Positions 60,492 through 64,000 of a stretch of 64,000 nucleotides of DNA are shown in pieces. This DNA comes from Vibrio syngnathi. Lineage in GTDB: Bacteria > Pseudomonadota > Gammaproteobacteria > Enterobacterales > Vibrionaceae. The notes under the pieces are model-generated. The model did no database searches and was not told where the DNA came from. It saw nothing but the letters and a program-made list of their open reading frames with translations. Position numbers and translations under genes: made by a program. The DNA lies in the NCBI RefSeq assembly GCF_002119525.1, contig NZ_CP017916.1, positions 496,001 through 560,000 on the forward strand, given 5' to 3'. Positions within the stretch are counted from its first letter, which is position 1, and every line of letters begins with the position of its first letter.

Positions 60492-61718
60492 CTATCCTAA
60501 CACACTCATAAGATTAAAGATCGGTAAGTACATCGCGACAACTAGCCCCCCTACAACTGTGCCTAGAAAGACGATGATCAGTGGCTCTAAAATCTTGCCT
60601 AAGTTATCGACGGTATTGTCTACTTCAAATTCGTAAATAGAGGCCACTTTATTGAGCATATCATCAAGATTTCCGGACTCTTCACCAATCATCACCATCT
60701 GCAAAACCATCTCTGGGAAGGCATTGGTATTGCGCATTGCAATGTACATCGGCATGCCTGCGGCAGTTTCACGGTGAACCTCGATGATGGCCGATTCATA
60801 ATGCAGGTTGCCTGCGGTTTTAGCCGTTGTTTTAAGGCTGGTTAAAATAGGAATCCCTGAACTGAAACTGGTTGAAAGTGTTCGGCTGAACTTTGCAATC
60901 GATGCCTTGGTGATGACAGCACCCAAGATAGGAAAGCGTAAGCCAAGGCGACTGGTTGAAAGTCGAATCGAGTAGGATCGCTGACGCAGCTGCTGAAAAG
61001 ACAGAATTAATAAACCAATACCGATGGCACTATAGAAACTATAAGCCTGCATCCAATGGGAAAGGTAGAGCACTTGCTGGGTGAACCAAGGTAAGTCTGC
61101 TCCGAAACCAGAAAACATCGATTCAAATTCAGGAATGACCATGGTGAGCATTAAGTAAGAGACAGTCAAAGCGACAGCGACCACCATTGTGGGGTAAATC
61201 AATGCTTTTATGACCTTAGACTTTAGCTGCTCACTCTTTTCTCTATAGGTTGCCAAGCGTTCAAAGACTTGCGCTAGGTTTCCGGAAAGCTCGCCAGTAG
61301 CGACCAAATCGGTGTACAGGTCGTCAAAGTGAGTGCTTGCCGTCCGCATCGCTTTTGATATAGGGGTTCCCGCTTCGACACCTCGACAGATGTGCAATAA
61401 AATTGATTTCATTTCAGCTTTACGGTGATTGTCTGACACTAGCTTAATGGCCTGAACGATAGGCACGCCAGTGGCAAGCATGGTCGCAAGTTGTCGAGTC
61501 AAAATGGTGATGTCTTTGGCTTTGACTCGATGTGTTAAACGAGTGACTGCTGAGATACTTTTCTTTTTGATTTTCTTAATCTGAATATGCTGCTCTTTGA
61601 GCTTTTCTCGTACTTCTAATTCGGCGAGTGCCAAGGTTTGCCCGGACACCTTTTTGCCTGAGCTGTTTATGCCTTTCCAGTGGTAGTTTTTTAATTGTGA
61701 CTGCAGTTTAGTGCTCAT
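60492..61718 (-). CDS. pilC: Type IV pilus inner-membrane platform protein PilC
   Basis: GspF-family protein on which the pilus is assembled. Two repeated T2SSF domains (about 70-195 and 275-400) with three membrane helices; [38 protein letters not shown] and [16 protein letters not shown] are the repeat signatures. 408 aa. 15 bases after pilB. Confidence 0.96.
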   Translation of the reverse strand: MSTKLQSQLKNYHWKGINSSGKKVSGQTLALAELEVREKLKEQHIQIKKIKKKSISAVTRLTHRVKAKDITILTRQLATMLATGVPIVQAIKLVSDNHRKAEMKSILLHICRGVEAGTPISKAMRTASTHFDDLYTDLVATGELSGNLAQVFERLATYREKSEQLKSKVIKALIYPTMVVAVALTVSYLMLTMVIPEFESMFSGFGADLPWFTQQVLYLSHWMQAYSFYSAIGIGLLILSFQQLRQRSYSIRLSTSRLGLRFPILGAVITKASIAKFSRTLSTSFSSGIPILTSLKTTAKTAGNLHYESAIIEVHRETAAGMPMYIAMRNTNAFPEMVLQMVMIGEESGNLDDMLNKVASIYEFEVDNTVDNLGKILEPLIIVFLGTVVGGLVVAMYLPIFNLMSVLG

Positions 61719-61733
61719 GAGTGCTCCGATGGA

Positions 61734-63419
61734 TTATAGATACAGGACACGTTGCAGTTCTTGATAGCTGGTGGTGCCTTCAAGCAACTTATCGATACCG
61801 GATTCTTGCAGTGTTCTCATTCCTTCTCTACGCGCGAGATCTTCAATCTCTAACGCGTTAGGTTTATTGATCAGACTATTTTTTAGTTTGTCGGTGAACG
61901 GCATTACTTCGTAGATACCCACTCGACCGGAGTAACCCTGATTACACTCATTGCATCCTTGTGGGGTGGCTTTGTAGAGTTTTTGATTGTTAGGAATTGA
62001 GTGACGCAGAAATATGTCCGGCGAGTTGTCAGCTGCTTTACAGTGGTTGCACAGTCGCCTTGCCAGTCGCTGCGCGATAATCAGGCTTAATGACGAAGCG
62101 AGGTTAAAGGGTTCTATCCCCATATGGGCGAGCCGAGTCACGGTTTCCGAAGCTGAGTTAGTATGGAGTGTCGAAAGGACTAAGTGACCCGTTTGCGACG
62201 CTTTGATCGCGATCTCTGCGGTTTCCAAATCGCGGATCTCACCGACCATCACCACATCAGGATCTTGTCGCAAGAAGGATCGTAGTGCTTCGGCAAACCC
62301 AAAACCGATCTTTGGCGTCACCTGTACCTGATTGATACCACACAGGTTGATCTCCACCGGGTCTTCAGCTGTTGAGATATTACGCTCAGAGGTGTTAAGC
62401 ATGCGAAGTCCAGTGTAAAGAGATACCGTTTTGCCACTGCCAGTGGGCCCAGTCATTAAGATCATCCCTTGCGGGCGTTTTAGGGCATTGAGATAGAGCG
62501 CTTTTTGATCCTCGCTGTAACCTAATTTATCGATATCTAAATTGGCTGCGCTGCTGTCTAGAAGACGCAGTACGATCTTTTCTCCCCACAATGTCGGTAG
62601 AGTCGACACACGCATATCGATCGCCAGCTCGTCGTTCAAACGCAGCTTAATACGGCCGTCTTGAGGTAAGCGACGTTCAGCGATATCAAGTTTGGCGAGA
62701 ATCTTTAAACGAGCGGATAACCGACGGCTTAAATGAGACGCGGGCTGTTGGACCTCAACAAGAATACCATCGCAACGCAGACGCACTCGGTAGTTTTCTT
62801 CATAAGGTTCGAAGTGGATGTCTGATGCGCCTTTGCGTACCGCATCTACTAATATTTGGTTGATAAAACGGCTAACAGGGGAGTCGTCTTGGCTGAGATC
62901 TTCAATTGACGTCATTTCATCGTCAGAGACTTCAACAAGATTGGCGAGTTCGTCTTGGGTGATCTCTTTGCGCTTGGAGTCTTGTCCGGAAATAGATCGG
63001 CCATACAGCTTTCGTATGGCGCCTTCTAATTCTGAGTAGTTAGCGACAACTAATTCGATCTGTAATCCGGTGGCAAAGCGGAAATCGTCTTCAGCTTGTA
63101 AGTCGGTTGGGTCGGCAGAAGCGAGTGTGAGAGTAGTATTAGATATGGCAACTGGGATTGCACGATATTTGGTGATCAACTCACGAAGCCCTAATTGGTC
63201 ACACAAGATTTCATAGTCAGTATTGGCCAGCTGTACTAACGGTAAACCAAAAATGGTTTTTATATTATTAGCGAGGCTCTCGTCAGAGAAGATGTCTAGA
63301 ACAAGCAAAGCTTCAGGTGTAGAAATACCTGAAGCTTGCACATGTTCCGCAATAGCGTGTTCTTGAGTCAGGCTAAGTAAACCAGCCTGACGAAGAACCG
63401 TTGGGAGGTTGGTTAGCAC
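61734..63419 (-). CDS. pilB: Type IV pilus extension ATPase PilB
   Basis: Hexameric AAA-like motor powering pilus polymerisation. N-terminal MshEN-like domain (1-150), Asp box, Walker A MTGPTGSGKTVSLYTGLRM near 325, Asp/His boxes (DPVEINLCGINQVQV, ETAEIAIKASQTGHLVLSTLHT), and a tetracysteine zinc site CNHC ... CNEC near 460-490. GTG start directly after the pilA stop. Confidence 0.96.
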   Translation of the reverse strand: MLTNLPTVLRQAGLLSLTQEHAIAEHVQASGISTPEALLVLDIFSDESLANNIKTIFGLPLVQLANTDYEILCDQLGLRELITKYRAIPVAISNTTLTLASADPTDLQAEDDFRFATGLQIELVVANYSELEGAIRKLYGRSISGQDSKRKEITQDELANLVEVSDDEMTSIEDLSQDDSPVSRFINQILVDAVRKGASDIHFEPYEENYRVRLRCDGILVEVQQPASHLSRRLSARLKILAKLDIAERRLPQDGRIKLRLNDELAIDMRVSTLPTLWGEKIVLRLLDSSAANLDIDKLGYSEDQKALYLNALKRPQGMILMTGPTGSGKTVSLYTGLRMLNTSERNISTAEDPVEINLCGINQVQVTPKIGFGFAEALRSFLRQDPDVVMVGEIRDLETAEIAIKASQTGHLVLSTLHTNSASETVTRLAHMGIEPFNLASSLSLIIAQRLARRLCNHCKAADNSPDIFLRHSIPNNQKLYKATPQGCNECNQGYSGRVGIYEVMPFTDKLKNSLINKPNALEIEDLARREGMRTLQESGIDKLLEGTTSYQELQRVLYL

Positions 63420-63842
63420 TTATGAGCAACCATCAATAGTTGGAAGAGTGACACCGGTACCAGCAGTAAAGGCGCAACTCCAACCTGTGCTAGCATCTCT
63501 CGTTAATGTAACTTTTGTTCCATTAATTGCACTGGTGGAATTAAATGTGAATTCAATAACATTCGCGGTTGTTGTGGTTATTCCCCCCAATGAATTAGCT
63601 GATCCTGTCGAACCAATATCGCCTATTGTGGCTGTAAGTGCGCCATTCTCTTGAATATATAGTTCTGCTGGAGTGACTAGTGCTTTTACCGTTTTAAGCC
63701 CTGATGATAGTTCACTTTTAGATACATAATCTTTATAAGCCGGTACAGCAATTGCCGATAACACCCCAATAATTGCCACGACAATCATCAATTCAATCAG
63801 CGTAAAGCCTTTCTGATTTGTTCTTTTATTTTTGTTTTTCAT
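63420..63842 (-). CDS. pilA: Type IV major pilin PilA
   Basis: Structural subunit of the competence/chitin-regulated type IVa pilus. Prepilin leader of 12 residues with cleavage in KG-FTLIELMIV (Gly12/Phe13; Glu17 is Glu5 of the mature protein), hydrophobic N-helix, and a short C-terminal disulfide loop between Cys123 and Cys139. 140 aa (128 mature). The GTG of pilB follows the TAA at once. Pilin sequences vary greatly between strains; the identity rests on the leader and on the pilABCD order. Confidence 0.95.
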   Translation of the reverse strand: MKNKNKRTNQKGFTLIELMIVVAIIGVLSAIAVPAYKDYVSKSELSSGLKTVKALVTPAELYIQENGALTATIGDIGSTGSANSLGGITTTTANVIEFTFNSTSAINGTKVTLTRDASTGWSCAFTAGTGVTLPTIDGCS

Positions 63843-63881
63843 AGTTCTATTCCATTCGTTAGTTTGTTTCAGTGCAAGCAC

Positions 63882-64000
63882 AGGTTGATGGAAAGAATAG
63901 AAGTTGAGATTTAGAAGTGGAATGGTGTTCAGGTGTGGGCGCGAGTGGTTTTGTATTTATTGGTGTGTTGTTTCATATGGAGCGCAAAATTATGCGATCA
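63882..64000. other. Upstream region of pilA to window end
   Basis: About 120 bases with no coding sequence that I can support on either strand; it should hold the pilA promoter, but no consensus box stands out. Confidence 0.5.

Overview
The window is a contiguous piece of a Vibrio chromosome, most likely chromosome 1. This follows from gene order and protein identity: barA / rlmD-relA-mazG-pyrG-eno-ftsB-ispDF-truD-surE-pcm-nlpD-rpoS / mutS / pncC-recA ... alaS-lysC-csrA-tRNA array-oadGAB ... gshA-luxS / corB-ypjD / ffh-rpsP-rimM-trmD-rplS / yacG-zapD-coaE-pilDCBA is the order known from vibrios. Codon use looks even throughout. A member of the Splendidus group is possible but cannot be settled from this sequence alone.

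Layout. 1-141: 5' end of barA, leaving the window. 307-14951: rightward housekeeping run covering rRNA methylation, the stringent response, nucleotide hydrolysis, CTP synthesis, enolase, cell division, isoprenoid synthesis, pseudouridylation, the surE-pcm repair genes, nlpD and the stationary-phase sigma factor RpoS. mutS converges on rpoS at 15.1-17.7 kb. pncC and LexA-controlled recA follow.

19.7-33.8 kb is the accessory part. Between recA and alaS, where vibrios normally carry recX, lies a complete alpha-glucan (maltodextrin or cyclodextrin) uptake and degradation locus. A leftward operon encodes a binding protein, two MalF/MalG-type permeases, a cytoplasmic GH13_20 cyclodextrinase/neopullulanase, a degenerate ROK protein and a TrmB-family regulator. 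Divergent rightward genes encode an OmpG/CymA-like porin, an LpxD-like acyltransferase, a small lipoprotein, the MalK-type ATPase and a secreted GH13 amylase/CGTase-like enzyme. A CRP-like site and inverted repeats lie in the divergent promoter region. The inferred route is secreted enzyme, then porin, binding protein, MalFGK and cytoplasmic hydrolase.

34-57.5 kb returns to core genes: alaS, lysC and csrA; ten tRNA genes (two Ser-GCU and eight Arg-ACG, mostly in 178-bp tandem units) behind one strong promoter with a GC-rich discriminator; the oadGAB sodium-pumping decarboxylase; an MDR oxidoreductase; a YqaA-like protein; an M16 peptidase lipoprotein; gshA; an SLT-like lipoprotein; luxS; corB; ypjD; ffh; and the rpsP operon. 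57.9-63.8 kb is the leftward type IV pilus operon pilABCD with coaE, zapD and yacG.

Non-coding highlights are a dispersed roughly 100-bp imperfect inverted repeat (4.1, 8.6, 8.7 and 57.5-57.8 kb), a decayed duplicate of the 3' end of eno with its own terminator, a 22-bp tandem repeat before surE, a 7-bp microsatellite abutting the yacG stop, and hairpins in several leaders.
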